Of a DNA stretch of 64,000 bases, positions 33,260 through 45,308 are shown piece by piece. Source of the DNA: Otis tarda. Taxonomy: Eukaryota; Chordata; Aves; Otidiformes; Otididae. Under the pieces are notes generated by a model. The model saw only the letters and a list, made by a program, of their open reading frames with translations, did no database searches and was not told the origin of the DNA. A program made the translations under genes and the position numbers. The stretch spans positions 37,541,803 to 37,605,802 of the forward strand of contig CM048591.1 in the NCBI GenBank assembly GCA_026413225.1, in the 5' to 3' direction. Every line of letters starts with the position of its first letter. The first letter of the stretch is position 1.

Positions 33260-36200
33260 GGTCAGAAAGGTGCTAACAGAATACTTTTTAAAATGGCTTT
33301 TATTGAGCTTCCAGTTGTGTTTATGTCAATTCCTGATTTTTGTAAAAAGTTCTTCAATAATATACTAACTATGGATTTACCTGATAATAGATTTGACCAA
33401 AAAAAGATCAGCCCTATGGATTTTACACTTTTTCTGCCTGCCAAAAAGCACCTATTCATTGATAAAATAAAATACAGATTGCTCAGGAACACTAATGGGA
33501 CAGCTAGTAGAAGCTAAACCTCCAGTAGCTGGTGTACCTTTGTGAATACTTTCTGTATGCAAATCTGACACTGCATCATCTGCTATGAGACATTCTAGCT
33601 ACTTAAAAAATAACCCTAAAACACACCATCTTAATACATTAAGGGATTAAATCCAAGGTCATATTTCCATTCACATCCTGGCAGTATTTATCTGCTTCAG
33701 GAATTTAAAACACATATGGTTATTAAGCACAGACACTGGTTGACAAAAATGACTAAGAATGAAGTACTTCAGGGCATCAAAGTCAGACTCTACTAGCAGT
33801 GACAGCAGGTACTACCCAAATACTTCCCCCTCTCACAAGTGTTAGCAGTCTCCAGCCATAAGTCATTAGTCTTGGGATTAAGCCACCCCATGCTATGTGA
33901 TCAGCAGTGAGTTCCCATGTCTATGCAGAACGGCCATGCCAAGTTCTCCCCTGCCCACAGCAAGATCAGAATTGGTTCCCAATATACACCTCAGAGCTTG
34001 TTTAGGTGTGAGTAAACCAGGTTAATACAGTTCTCAAAGCACATGGTATCTATCTATTATGCCCTGCATATGGGGACATTTTCCCCGGAATCAGAGAAAA
34101 TGCCAGTGGGCCTTGCTGAAAACCTCAGCAGAGTGACCGGGCAGACTGGTTTACTTCTCTGCCTCTGAAGGAGCAGGGTTGTGATAGAAACAGAAAACAT
34201 GACTGCTGCTGGCTGGTGATTGCTAAGACAGACAAGGTGCTACTTCTCTGCAGCAGCATTTGGCTGTAAATCATAAAGCGTGTACTGAACACGTTCATTT
34301 ATATCACTTGAAATGAGCCAGCTTATGTGAATGGAATAAATCTCAGGATTATGTGCATTCAGAAGGGAGAAAAAAGTTTGTCGAAATAAAGTTGGCTAAG
34401 GAGCATCTACATTAATAAAAGCTATAATTTTTTAACTAGCGATAGTCTTTTTATGTTGATTTTTTTTTCCAAAAAGCAAAAAGATCCATTGAATAACATG
34501 GCAGCTTGCAAATTTTCTTTACATAGAAAAAGCCATTTTGCAACTGCACCATGGAATACCTTTTAAAAGAATGTACTAATTTTCTCTCTTAGGAGTGAAT
34601 TTCCCCTCAGAGGAAACCAGCCACATGTCACTTCATCCTATCAAACAATAAAAACACCTTTTGGCGAGAGCCTCTATGCTAGGCTCCATCTCAGAACAGA
34701 TGATGACAGATGAGTCAAAGGCACTGGAAGTGGAAATGCTGACAGATCCTTAGCAGGGGACACAGAAAGGTAGCATTTCTGTGCTGTCAAGGTGTATTAG
34801 ACACGTGGTGCAGAACATCCTTCTTGTTCTGTTTTGCACAGTGGCTGTACCTGTTCAGAAGTGTTGGTGCTCCCTTTGGAGCATTTACACTGATACTAAT
34901 TCCTCGGTGAGCATAGGGCTGCAGCAGATCTCGGCAGAGGAAGGATATACAAAAATATGCAAAAAGTCATAACAAAGTGTTTTGCAAATTATTTAATAAT
35001 GACAGTGATTTTTAGAACTAAAACTATACCAACTTTACCCCAAAGCAGAGAAATTATTAAGTGGACTTGACACTATCCCTGTAGAGCTATGTAGTAGATC
35101 CTGATCAGCAACCTGAAGCAAAAGGAAGTTAAACAATAAACCAAGACTACACAGATAGCTGGACTAGTAATGCTGGCAATAGAATTGTGGGTGAATTCAT
35201 CCTTGTGGATGAATTTCAGCATTTCCTGACTTAAAAGTGATCCCCTAAGAACTGATTTTTCTGGAGGGAAAAAGTGATACATTTATAAACAACTTTAGGC
35301 AACTAATTCATCTGAGTTGTCCTGTGGAGGCCCTTATCTTTCCCTAGTATTACTGGATGTTCTACATTCTGCAAGGATGCTCTAAGTGCTTAAAACACTG
35401 TATAGTAGAGCCTGTGATCTATATCCTAACTGGCCTGAATCCTAATTCCACTAAAGTGGACACACCAGTTTTGAAATTACTGAAATGCGCTTTAGCAACG
35501 CAACAGCAATGAAGAGCTTTGGCGTTCTCAAAGGCAGGTGCTTGCTGTTTTTCAAAAAACATAGAACTTCCCCATGCAGAAGATGTTCACCCTTGCCATG
35601 GATGTATACAAGTATGGCTAGATATCTGCCTAGAACATGATCATTGCAGTGTACTGCTTTGATAATTAGTATATAAAAAGGTCATGCAGTTGCATATAAC
35701 TTTCAAGGACGTTGCTTTTAAAATGAAGTCTTCATTGTCTATAATTAAAGCATTCTGCTTTAGAGAATTGTATCAGTTTATCATTCACTTTTAAAATTCG
35801 TTGATCCTGGTTCTTCCCTCTTAATACTGCAAAATGGAAATCTACATTTGATGTTAAGTGGCAGACTCCCAGGCTATGACTCCATAGGGGAAGACTTCTA
35901 TCCCTCCCCTTTCTCCCTGCCCCACAATCCTTTGCAGAGTTTTGCTAAAGGTCTGAGTTGGGCTTGTTAAAAGAAAATTATGTCAAAGGTTATAATTCCC
36001 ATCGTGTGCATCATGTTAGTGCTGTCAGTTCACTCGGCAATGTTTGGAATGGTAGGAGCTGCAGAGCACTGTAATTGAGCATGGCTTTATATCTAGGACA
36101 GACGGACATCAAGTCTGTCAGTTGTTGAGCAGAGGCATTATCTTTTAAAATTCTTTGTCTGCTATGCTGGTGGTTTGGTAACAATTCTGAGTGCTTTTAT

Positions 36201-38005
36201 AATATAAATTTAAAGCCTAATATTGCCTTTTGCTTGCTTCTACTCCTGCTTTAGACCTATTTAATTTACATTTTAAAACACGTGTAAGTCTGACTCACAA
36301 TACCTGGCCCTAGGAAAGCAGCCAACTGTAACACAAAATGTCAATCTACTTTTCTTCATGTATCCCAGCACAGGCCTGAAGTTTCTGCTTTTGATTCCAT
36401 TTTACATTCACAGCTCCATTCCCTGCTTTTCAGAGCCGGCAGGGAACAGAATACTGCAGAGCCAACACGTAATGAGAAGCTTAGATACTGAAGAGTTTCA
36501 GGCTGGGAGACGTAATGACACCTCCCTGGCCCCTCTGAGAGATTCCCTCTCCTCCTTTGTACATCTCCATCTCTGGAACTATACAGATACATTCCTGACC
36601 TTACATGTCTTTCAACTGGAAGCAACATTGTGTGGATATCAATTTGTGCTAGTGGGAAAAAAAAAAAACCAGGGTTCATGATCTAGGCTGCAGAATTAAA
36701 TATATTTTCCAGCTACCTTTCCCAGATTCCAATGAGATTTTTTAGGTCTTGCTCAAGGCTAGCAGAGTTCAGACACCTGGCAATTTGTTTGGGTTTAACA
36801 TATAAAACACTGAAAAATTCCTAATGTAATTTTAATATTACATTTAAGAAAACTTCATTTATAGCTGTGAGCTCAATTGTTGCATCTGGGAAGGAAACAA
36901 CAGCCACCTAGAAAGACTGCAGTGGCCATACAATAAAAAGACAATAACTTTAAAATTGCTGCAAAAAACTGCCTGGTTTTACTCCGCATTTTCTCAAGTA
37001 TCTTAATTTCCAAATCCAACCACTGATCTTTTCTCTAAGTACAGCAATGGTTTCTGTATGAAGCAATGATAAAGGTTATAGTATTGACTCTGTGGTTCCT
37101 ACGATATTTAAACATGGTTTGAGATTCCTGAAGACACAGATGTTTTCCTACCATACCTGTTCCATCAGTGTCGGGGGAGACAGTTCCACTCACGGTTAGA
37201 CTAGGTATTAATTGTAGCTGGTTTGCTTCTCTCCTTTCCTAGTGCTAAACTAAATATTGCTCTGACTTCAAACAACTTCAAAGCAGGGGCTACAAGGCAA
37301 AAAGCATTCAGATTAATCTAACCAGTTCAGCTAATATAAGACTAATGCCTACCTATGTGAGTGTCAACATCTCTCTCAGACTTTACATCCAACAATCTGC
37401 TGAAGACTTGGTCATGTTTGTATGGCTAAATTGTCTTTTCCAAATATATGTTTGCTTTTCCAGAACTCTTGCTGTCAGCTGCCTACTTAGAATCCTAGAA
37501 TCCTAGAATCATGGCACAATTTGAGGTTGCTTCCTCTCATCCTATCACTTGTTAGCTGGGAAAAGAGATGGACACCTACATTGCTACAACCTCCTTTCAG
37601 GTAGTTGTAGAGAGTGTAAGGTTTCCTGTCAGCCTCCTTTTCTCCAGACTAAACAACCCCAGTTCCCTCAGCTGCTCCTTATAAGACTTTTTCTCTAGAT
37701 CCTTCACCAGCTTCATTGCTCTTCTTTAGACATGCTCCAGCACCTCAATGACTTTCTCGTGGTGAGGGGCCCAAAACTGAACACAGTATTTGAGGTGCGG
37801 CCTCACCAGTGCCGAGTACAAAGGGACAATCACTGTTGGCCTTCGCCACCACACTGCTGGCACATAGTCAGACGTCTGTTGACCAACACCCCCAAGATCT
37901 TTTCCACCCAGCAGCTCTGCAGCCATTCTTCCCCACGGGGTTATTGTGACCCAAGCACAGGACTCAGCACTTAGCCTTGTATCTCATACAACTGACCTTG
38001 GCCCA

Positions 38006-38221
38006 TCAATCCAGCCTGTTCAGATCCCTCTGTAGAGCCTTCCTACCCTCAAGCAGATCAACACTCCTGCCCAGCTTGGTATCATCTGCGAATTTACTGA
38101 GAGTGCACTCAATCCCCTCATCCAGATCACTGACAAAGATATTCAATAGAACTGGGCCCGATACTGATATGTTCTCTAGGGACACTGCTTGTGACTGGTC
38201 ACCAACTGCCTTTAACTCCAT
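38006..38221 (-). pseudogene. CR1 ORF2 fragment: RT motif C region of the old copy
   Basis: The frame reads [20 protein letters not shown] followed by [18 protein letters not shown]. The FADD catalytic pair survives although the surrounding frame is broken on both sides. The earlier RT part is visible at 38394-38579 as [17 protein letters not shown], which is the standard CR1 [16 protein letters not shown] motif, after which the frame is lost. Confidence 0.85.
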
Positions 38222-39287
38222 TCACCACAAGTCCTTGGGCCCAAACACTTAGCCAGTTTTTTACATAGTGAACAGTACACCCATACAAGCCATTAGCAGC
38301 TGGTTTCTCCAGGAGAATGCTGTGGGAAACAGTGTCAAAGGCTTTACTAAAGTCTAGGTGAACTTTCTCTCATCCTCACAGAAGGAGACCTGGTTAGTCA
38401 AGCAGGACCTGCCATTCATAAACCCATGCTGACTGGGCCTGATCACCTGGTTGTCCTGTAGCTGCCATGTGATGGCACTCAAGATGATCTGCTCCATAAC
38501 TTTCCCCAGTATTGAGGTAAAACTGAGGCCTGTAGTTCCCTGGATCCTCCTTATGGCCCTTCTTGTAGACGGGCATCACATTTGCTAACCTCCAGTCAAC
38601 TGGGACCTCCCTGAGTAGCCAGGACTGCTGACATTTGAAAGTGGCTTGGTGAGCACTTCGACCAGCCCCCTCAGTACCCTTGGGTGGATCCCATCTGGCC
38701 CATAGACTTGTGTGCCTCTAAGTGGTGTAGCTGGTCGCTAACCATTTCCCCTCGGATTATGAGGGCTTCATTCTGCTCCCCTTCCCTGTATGCCAGCTCA
38801 GGGGGCTGGGTACCCTCAGAACAATTGCTCTTAAAGCCTAAGGCAAGGAAAATTAAGTACCTCAGCCTTTTCCTCATCCTTTGTCACTATCTTTCCCCCC
38901 ACATCCAATAAAGGAGATTCTCCTTACCTCTCTTTTTGTTGTTAATGTATTTACAAAAACATTTTTAATTGTCTTTTACTGCAGTAGCCAAATTAAGTTC
39001 TAGTTGGGCTTTGGCTCTTCTAATTTTCTTCCTGCATAACCTCGCAACATCTTTGTAGTCCTTCTGAGTTGCTTGCCCCTTCTTCCAAAGGTTGTAAAGT
39101 TTTTTTTTTTTTTTCCTGAGTTCCAGCCAAAGTTCTCTATTCAGCCAGGCCAGTCTTCTTCCCTCCTGGCTCGTCTTTTGGCACATAGCAATGGCCTGCT
39201 CCTGCACATTTAAGATTTGCTTCTTGAAGAATGTCCAGCCTTCCTGGACTCCTTTGCCCTTCAGAACTGATTCTGTCAACAAGGCCC

Positions 39288-39653
39288 TTAAAAAGGCCAA
39301 AGTCTGCCCTCTGGAAGTCCAAGGTGGCAGTTCTGCTGACCCTCCTTACTTCTACAAGAATCAAAAACTCTTGTCATTTTATAATCACTGTGCCTAAGAC
39401 AGCCTCCAATCATCATATCACTCACAAGTCCTTCTCTGTTTGTAAACAACAGGTCCAGCAAGGCACCTTCCCTAGTTGGCTCACTCACCACACACTCCAG
39501 GAACCTCCTAGGCTGTTTCCTTTCTGCAGTATTGTATTTCCAGCAGGTATCTGGTAAACTGAAGGCTCCATGAGAGACTTCTCTCAGCTGCTTATAGAGT
39601 ATTTCATCTGTCTCTTTATCCTGGTTGGGTTGTCTATAACAGACTCCCACCAC
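39288..39653 (-). pseudogene. CR1 ORF2 fragment: endonuclease domain, inactivated
   Basis: The 121-codon frame reads MVGVCYRQPNQDKETDE, then DTCWKYNTAERKQPRRFLEC, EPTREGALLDLLFTNREGLV and GGCLRHSDYKM. This is the C-terminal half of the CR1 endonuclease. The usual GDFN catalytic motif is GAFS here, and the usual SDH motif is SDY, so key acidic and His residues are gone. The frame also lacks several residues before the GAFS. The following frame at 38965-39300 (GKGVQEGWTFFKKQIL, then WLNRELWLELRKKKKKLYNLW) continues the ancestral protein into the linker before RT. Confidence 0.88.
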
Positions 39654-40255
39654 AATCTCTGCCTTGTTGACCTTTCATCTGATTCTTCCCCTTACACACT
39701 CAACCCTTTCATCACCATCATCAAGCTCTAGACAGCCAAAATACTCCCTAACATACAGGGCTACCCCACCACCTCTCCTTCCTTGACTATGCCTTCTGAA
39801 GAGTTTATAGTCATCCATTGCAGCACTCCAGGTGTACGAGTCATTCCGCTATGTTTCTATGATTGCAACTTTATCATAGTTTTCCAGCGGCACAATGGCT
39901 TCCAACTCCTCCTGTTTGTTGCCCATGCTGTGTGCACTGGTCTAGATGCACTTCACTTGGGCTATTAATCCTGCCACCCTTTTTTTGGGGGGAGAAGCCC
40001 TAATTCCTATGTAACTGTTCTCAGATGCTTCCATGGTTTCTAACACATCAAGGACCCTTGTGTCTTTGCTGCAATGCGGATCTCCGTTCCCTACCTCCAC
40101 TGAGATGGCTAGGGTGCTCTGCACATTAGTACAAGGACATTTAAAATGTGCTCTAGTGTACTCAGCACATTGTGGAGCAGACTGGAGGACCTCGCTAGCA
40201 CACTGTCCCTCAGACACTAGCATGCCACCCCCAGCCTGGTTTTATCCCTTTCCCT

Positions 40256-40610
40256 TCAGATTGGTTTTAAAGCTCTTTCAATGAGCCCTGCTACCTTCTG
40301 CACAAAGGCCCTTTTCCCCCTTTGAGACAGGTGTACCCCATCTGTTGCTAGCAGGCCTGGTGTCATGTAGACCAACCTACAATCAAAAAACCTCCAAATT
40401 TTGCCAGTGACACTAGTCTTGGAGTCGGTTATTGATCTGCTGGGTCTTCCTGTTTCTTCCCACATCATTCCTTGCAATTGGAAGGGTAGAGAACACTGCT
40501 TGTGCTCCTGATCCCTTAACCAGTTGTCCCAACACCCTGAAGTCTCCTTTGATTTGTCCTTGGACTTCTTATTGCAACTTCTTCACTGCCTACGTGAAAA
40601 ACCTTAGCTA
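40256..40610 (-). pseudogene. CR1 ORF1 fragment: SGNH-type esterase C-terminal part
   Basis: The minus strand encodes TGKIWRFFDCRLVYMTPG, then LLATDGVHLSQRGKRAFVQK and VAGLIERAL at 40256-40477. The D-x-V-H in TDGVHLS is the Asp/His motif of SGNH (GDSL-like) hydrolases found in CR1 ORF1. Farther upstream, coding traces HVGSEEVAIRSPRTNQRR and GAQAVFS can be followed in broken frames to about 40610. The HVGTND-type block appears as HVGSEE, so the third esterase block is lost. It is a remnant, not a host gene. Confidence 0.75.
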
Positions 40611-43600
40611 GTAAGGTTCTGGTTTGTGTGGCTCACATTTGGAAATGCTATGTTATATGCTTGTTTCTTGATAAACGTAATTCCGAAAACATTAAAATAA
40701 TGAAGCTTAGTGTCTGGCAAATAAAACTCCAGATGTTAGGTTATTCTGATGATGTTATCACTGCAGCAGCGGTTTAGAGAGCGACACGACTGAGCTGGAG
40801 CCTTTTTCAAGGACTAATGCATTTGGACACAAAATCTGCCTTAGGAGTATTCCCTGGGTGGTGCAGACCTGCAGAAATAGCTCTGTGTCATGGCTTGGCA
40901 ATGAAGCCATGGGCCTGCTGAGAAGAACAGGTGGTCAGAGGACACGGCGCTAGGAGTATTCCTCTGCCTTAAGCCAACACAGCCCTGAGAGAGCGAGAGA
41001 AACAAGTCACATGTGAGCTTGCATTTATCCATGTTCATCAACAAGTTGAATAAGAAACTTAACAGCATTCTAAGTTGTCTGCTTGAAAATATCAGCTTAA
41101 TTTTCAAGCACAAAAAAAAAAGTTAGGAAAAACATTAGTATAGCTTGCAGAGGATATAGTCTTCCTCACTCCTACAAAGACTAATGCAACTTCATGTGTT
41201 TGGTGCAAGATTGACAATTACCCAAACCAGAAATATTACAACAGACAAACTCAAAGCCCATGTTTCGCTTACTCCGTGCACTGTGTCCATGGGCATTAGG
41301 GGTGGGTAGGAGTTGATGTTGGCTGCTAATGGTGTGTGAAAATACCAGCTAGCATCTGTAAGGTTGGAAGGTCTTTTGACAGATGAACAGCTTTGATAGG
41401 TTGACATAACTGTTCACAAATAGTTGCTATTTTTCAAAAGTCTTATGCCAGCTCGTAACAATGATTTTAAAATGGAATTTTAAAGTTATTGAAAATATGC
41501 AGCAGAGTTTTTATGAATAGTTTGTCTTCTCTGAAACGTACTCATTGTTGTCTAGATTTTCTTGCTGGTCTCTGAATTTGTGCCTGGTCACTGGTCACCT
41601 TACGGCAATTTAAATCTGGCCAATCTAGGTCTTCTACCTAGAACCACTGATAGGCTTGTCTCTTTCTCACTTACTATGGCTAACCTAAAGGGATGCAATG
41701 TAACTCCGGTATTCTGTAACTCCCTGGCAAATGAGATGCCTCTCAGTTTCTGCAGAAAGAATGCCTCCACTAGGCGTAGGAATAGCCTGAAAATGAAAAC
41801 AAAAAGTGGCTAGAATTTTTATTTCCTTTCATATTTCAGTAGTATTTTATTTCATTCTTCTGAAGTGTTTTTGTCGACATTTTAGAGCCAGTAGAGTGAA
41901 GGATGTTCTCTTAAAATCTCCCTGCAAATTAATAGTATTCCTTCAGTGAGAATGGTGCTTCCCCAGAGACAGTATTTGGAGCTTCACTTACAGATATAGA
42001 ATTGTTCAGATGATTCAATCATTGTTCTTAAAACTGCAGTTTCATTCTGTATTTTTCAATTTAGAGACAAGTCGGCATTAACGCAGCATTCCCTTTTTAC
42101 GAATGCAGTTGCATACTCTGTTGCTGACCAAGCAACTGAGAAAAAAAGGAGCTTTTGCATACCAATCTGCCATAGCAAAACCAGATCAAGTTTTGATATC
42201 TTCACAAAAACAGAGGTTTTCTAGTATTTTTCCATATAATCAGTTACTTTACTGCGTTAACTATAAAAACTCCTGATTTTGAAGCAAAATTGAACATAGC
42301 ATATCTCTTTATCTAGTGACAAACTATACGTGTAACTAACAAAATAGATAATATCCCAAAATGAGTTTTCAAGTCTTTCAGACTACCAGGTAATAAGTTC
42401 CTGAGGAAAGATACCTGCTGGCTGACAACAAAACAATAATTAAAAAATTACCAAGAAAGCATTATTGCCCATTCCTGAGTTAATTCTGTTGACATGCATT
42501 TAAAGAATGTTGTTTACTTGCCAGAAGATTAAACAAATAACGGGTATTGCTTTAGCAAATCACTAGCTGGCTCAAGTGCTTTTCATGAATTAATCTTTCT
42601 TTTTATGAATGTAAGGCAGAAAAAAAAAATGAGATCTTGCAACCAGGAACGACATCTGTGAGCTCCTTCTATGTGCTCTGCCATGGCAAAACGCTGCCAG
42701 GGATTACAGCGAGGGGCAGGGTTGCCATGCAGCCCCGCAGACCAGCCCCCTGAAAAGGCATGCTGACCCACTTTCAACTACCAACTCTTGCTAAGCCTTT
42801 GTTGAGTGAGGGATCCTTCCAAGTTTTTGTTGTTTTCACCCTTTCAGTTCTCATTTCTGAAGGAACAAGCCTGTCTGTTTCTCCTCATTTTTTCCTTTCT
42901 TCTCCAGTATGCATGGAAGAAAGGCAGATTGTTTCTTGTGACTGCCATGGCTCTAGTTAATTAAGAAAAAAAAATCTTCCACTCCTTCTTCTGTTAAGAA
43001 CGTGCCATGGAAGAAATATGGATCTTGCCATCAACAAAATTATGATACAATTCCTTAAGGAACTCAATCTGATCAGAGTAATTCATCTATGAAAAACCAT
43101 ACTTTAATTGTTACTCTTGGCAACAGTGAAGGATAATAGTGTAATATTATACTAAATATTGCCATGTGCAATAGTAAAAAAACTGTTGTGGCCTTGCCAG
43201 CAGCGGTGTACAAACCCCCTTTTGAATTCAGGTTTGGATGTTGTGATTTAATCTAAATCTTTTGCTCCTCCTTCTTCCAAAACCAACAGAGGTTTAAAGA
43301 GAACTGCATTTTTATTGGAACCATTTGTTCAGCCTAAGTTGCCAAAACAATGTAGTTAAAAGTAGTGCTTTTATTTGAGTTAAGGTTGACTCCTGAGTGC
43401 CACAGAGGTCGAAGCACTTAGTTTGTCTTCCTCTTTTTCAGTTCCACCACGGAGTCTACAGCTGAGCTCTGTCAGCTCACCTTGTATTTTCTGAAACCCA
43501 CTCCCCTAGTTGAGCTTATCTGTGTTTGTGATTTTGCACGAGTGGAGGAGAAACCTTTTTTTCAGCCCTTTTGCTCACTGTTTGTCTGCTGCAACACATA

Positions 43601-45204
43601 GAAAAGTGCATGGCTCCAAGGATTCAGAGCGAGCAGGCTCCAGTGGTGCAGCGGTGCAAGTCCTGCTGCCAATGCTGCTACTGCTGGTGTGTTAGCGTGA
43701 CCTCTCCTTTGATAATGAGTGACAGCTGCTGTGAAATGCCTCACAGGGTGCTTGCCTCTCTCAGGCAACGAGTGGAAAAACATAAAAATATAGAAATTTG
43801 GAAGTGAGTTACAGAAAAGAAAACCCTGCTCGGCTTTATGCTACTTGAAAAGCATTCTTTGAATTTCAGATAGCTCCAACAAAATGATAACACAGTCACA
43901 ATCTCCTGCCAAAACTTTTTAAATCCAGGGAAATGTTTCACAATAACAAATACTGTAATGCTATTGCATTTAAGGAAGTATCTATTTCTCACTATGTACA
44001 TGTTTTTTGTGTGTGGGCATGCGCTTGTAAACAGGACAAAACCAGGCCCTTGAATGTCAGAACCTTCATGTGATAATGGGGTTTGAGTCAAATACTCCTT
44101 TCTAAATCTGTCCTCTGTAGTTAGAGCCTGGTTTGGGTAAAAAAAAAAACAAAAGTTTTTTTTTTTTGTTTGGTTTCTATTGCATTGCAGCAGAAATGTC
44201 ATAGGTCAGAATGATATTTTAAAGATGCTCTAAGGTAGCAGCACCTTGATCCGAAAAAGATTTTAAAGTGAAACCAGTGTAAAGATTTGATGGTTCTTGC
44301 ATATTATATTACTGTCTCAGGAGATTCTAGCACAAAAGAGTTCAAATCTCATCTTAAGAGAAGTCTTGCAGTCTTGAGTAGAATTCTTATGCAAAGAGAA
44401 CCAGAAAAAAGTCATTATAGGTTTTTTTTTTTAGATGCAATCCAAACTGAAAGCAGTCAGAATTTAGTGAATTGGAATCAGAAGCCAATTTGTGTTGAAA
44501 TACAACATTGCATGGATTCAAGGTCCAGTTTTAATCCATCCTGAAAACATGTATCTTATTTAGTGGCACAAATGTATACCTCTGCTTGCATTACAAAAAA
44601 GGATAAAGATGTAGTTTTGACACAAAACTACAAGACTGTACAAAATTTTAGAAACCTACATGACAGTTGACTGAACAGTATGATTTCTGTCCCATTAGAA
44701 GTCCTGATAGCTCAAGATTTTATTTTATCCTAAATCTGACAGAAATTTAAAATATAAATAAAGTAGGGTGAATCATGTAAAATGGTAATTTGAAAATACT
44801 GTTTTATCATTTTTTATTGAAATAATCACCAATTCTAAATGAAAACATAGTCTGAATTCAGAAACTGCTGTATCTTCAACTCTAGACTATTTTACCAGAA
44901 TACTAGCTATACAAGGAAAAATTAAAACCCACCAATTTACTCAAGTTTTCTACCAGCAGTGCATGAAATAGGACTGAAAGGGACTAAGAAGATCTAGCCA
45001 ATGTATTTTGCAGCTGCTGTTTTGGGGTTTAGTCATTCTAAGTGATTTTCCTTATAAAAGAAAAAACTGACCCCTTCAGTTTGAGTCTGAAAGGTCTCAA
45101 AACTATGCATAATATAGGGTCAAACAAACTACTTGAGATTATTTCTTCTTCAAAAATATCAAGTAAGTTTGCCTCCGATGGCAAGGGAAAAAGGAAGCTC
45201 TCAC

Positions 45205-45308
45205 CCTTATAACCAGCCGCATTGGTTTTCCAGTCGTTAGCGTTCAGATGTCCTGCACGTGAAGTCCTGACAATAATATGCTGTATGTCTCTCCAGGTCA
45301 GAAATGGA
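45205..45308 (-). CDS. PCSK5: PCSK5 exon (local exon 2): catalytic domain after the active serine
   Basis: The exon lies between a TTTTTCACAG acceptor (ending 45309) and a GTGAGA donor (starting 45204), entering in phase 2 and leaving in phase 1. It encodes PFLTWRDIQHIIVRTSRAGH followed by LNANDWKTNAAGYK. Human PC5 has PFLTWRDVQHVIVRTSRAGH and LNANDWKTNAAGFK. LTWRD(V/I)QH is a hallmark of the kexin/furin catalytic domain just after the catalytic serine helix. The apparent continuation of the open frame past 45205 is intron read-through. Confidence 0.98.

Larger units (their letters stand above)
37489..40610 (-). mobile_element. CR1 LINE, old but nearly complete (about 3.1 kb, ORF1 remnant to 3' tail)
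   Basis: Reading the minus strand from about 40610, the order is: ORF1 esterase remnant (about 40610-40256), apurinic-type endonuclease (about 39653-39288), linker (about 39300-38965), RT (about 38579-38006), the C-terminal region (to about 37730), and the tail AGAATCCTAGAATCCTAGAA in plus sense at 37489. Every segment is in the right order and direction. All frames are broken. The 3' end differs from the other copies here (the tail unit carries CCTAG), so it belongs to another, older CR1 subfamily. A T-run at about 39102-39116 expands a lysine codon run. The 5' boundary is approximate. Confidence 0.9.
27484..45204 (-). other. PCSK5: PCSK5 intron, the largest in the window
   Basis: Intron of 17,721 bases. 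It contains CR1 copies at 32817-33259 and 37489-40610, an interrupted hairpin at 29838-29891, and a T-run at about 30297-30312. A facing A-run and T-run lies at 44141-44168. The open frames at 30561-30845, 36356-36681 and 43741-44202 were read and show no homology that I recognise. The stretches 27484-32816, 33260-37488 and 40611-45204 otherwise show no repeat family and no gene. Confidence 0.7.

Noticed and set aside
40256..40477. Possible host SGNH hydrolase gene (TDGVHLSQRG)
   Set aside because: The motif sits at the expected place upstream of CR1 endonuclease and RT in the same orientation, so it is the CR1 ORF1 remnant.
43741..44202. 153-codon minus-strand open frame
   Set aside because: No recognisable domain, crosses A- and T-runs, and overlaps another frame on the plus strand. 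Consistent with chance.
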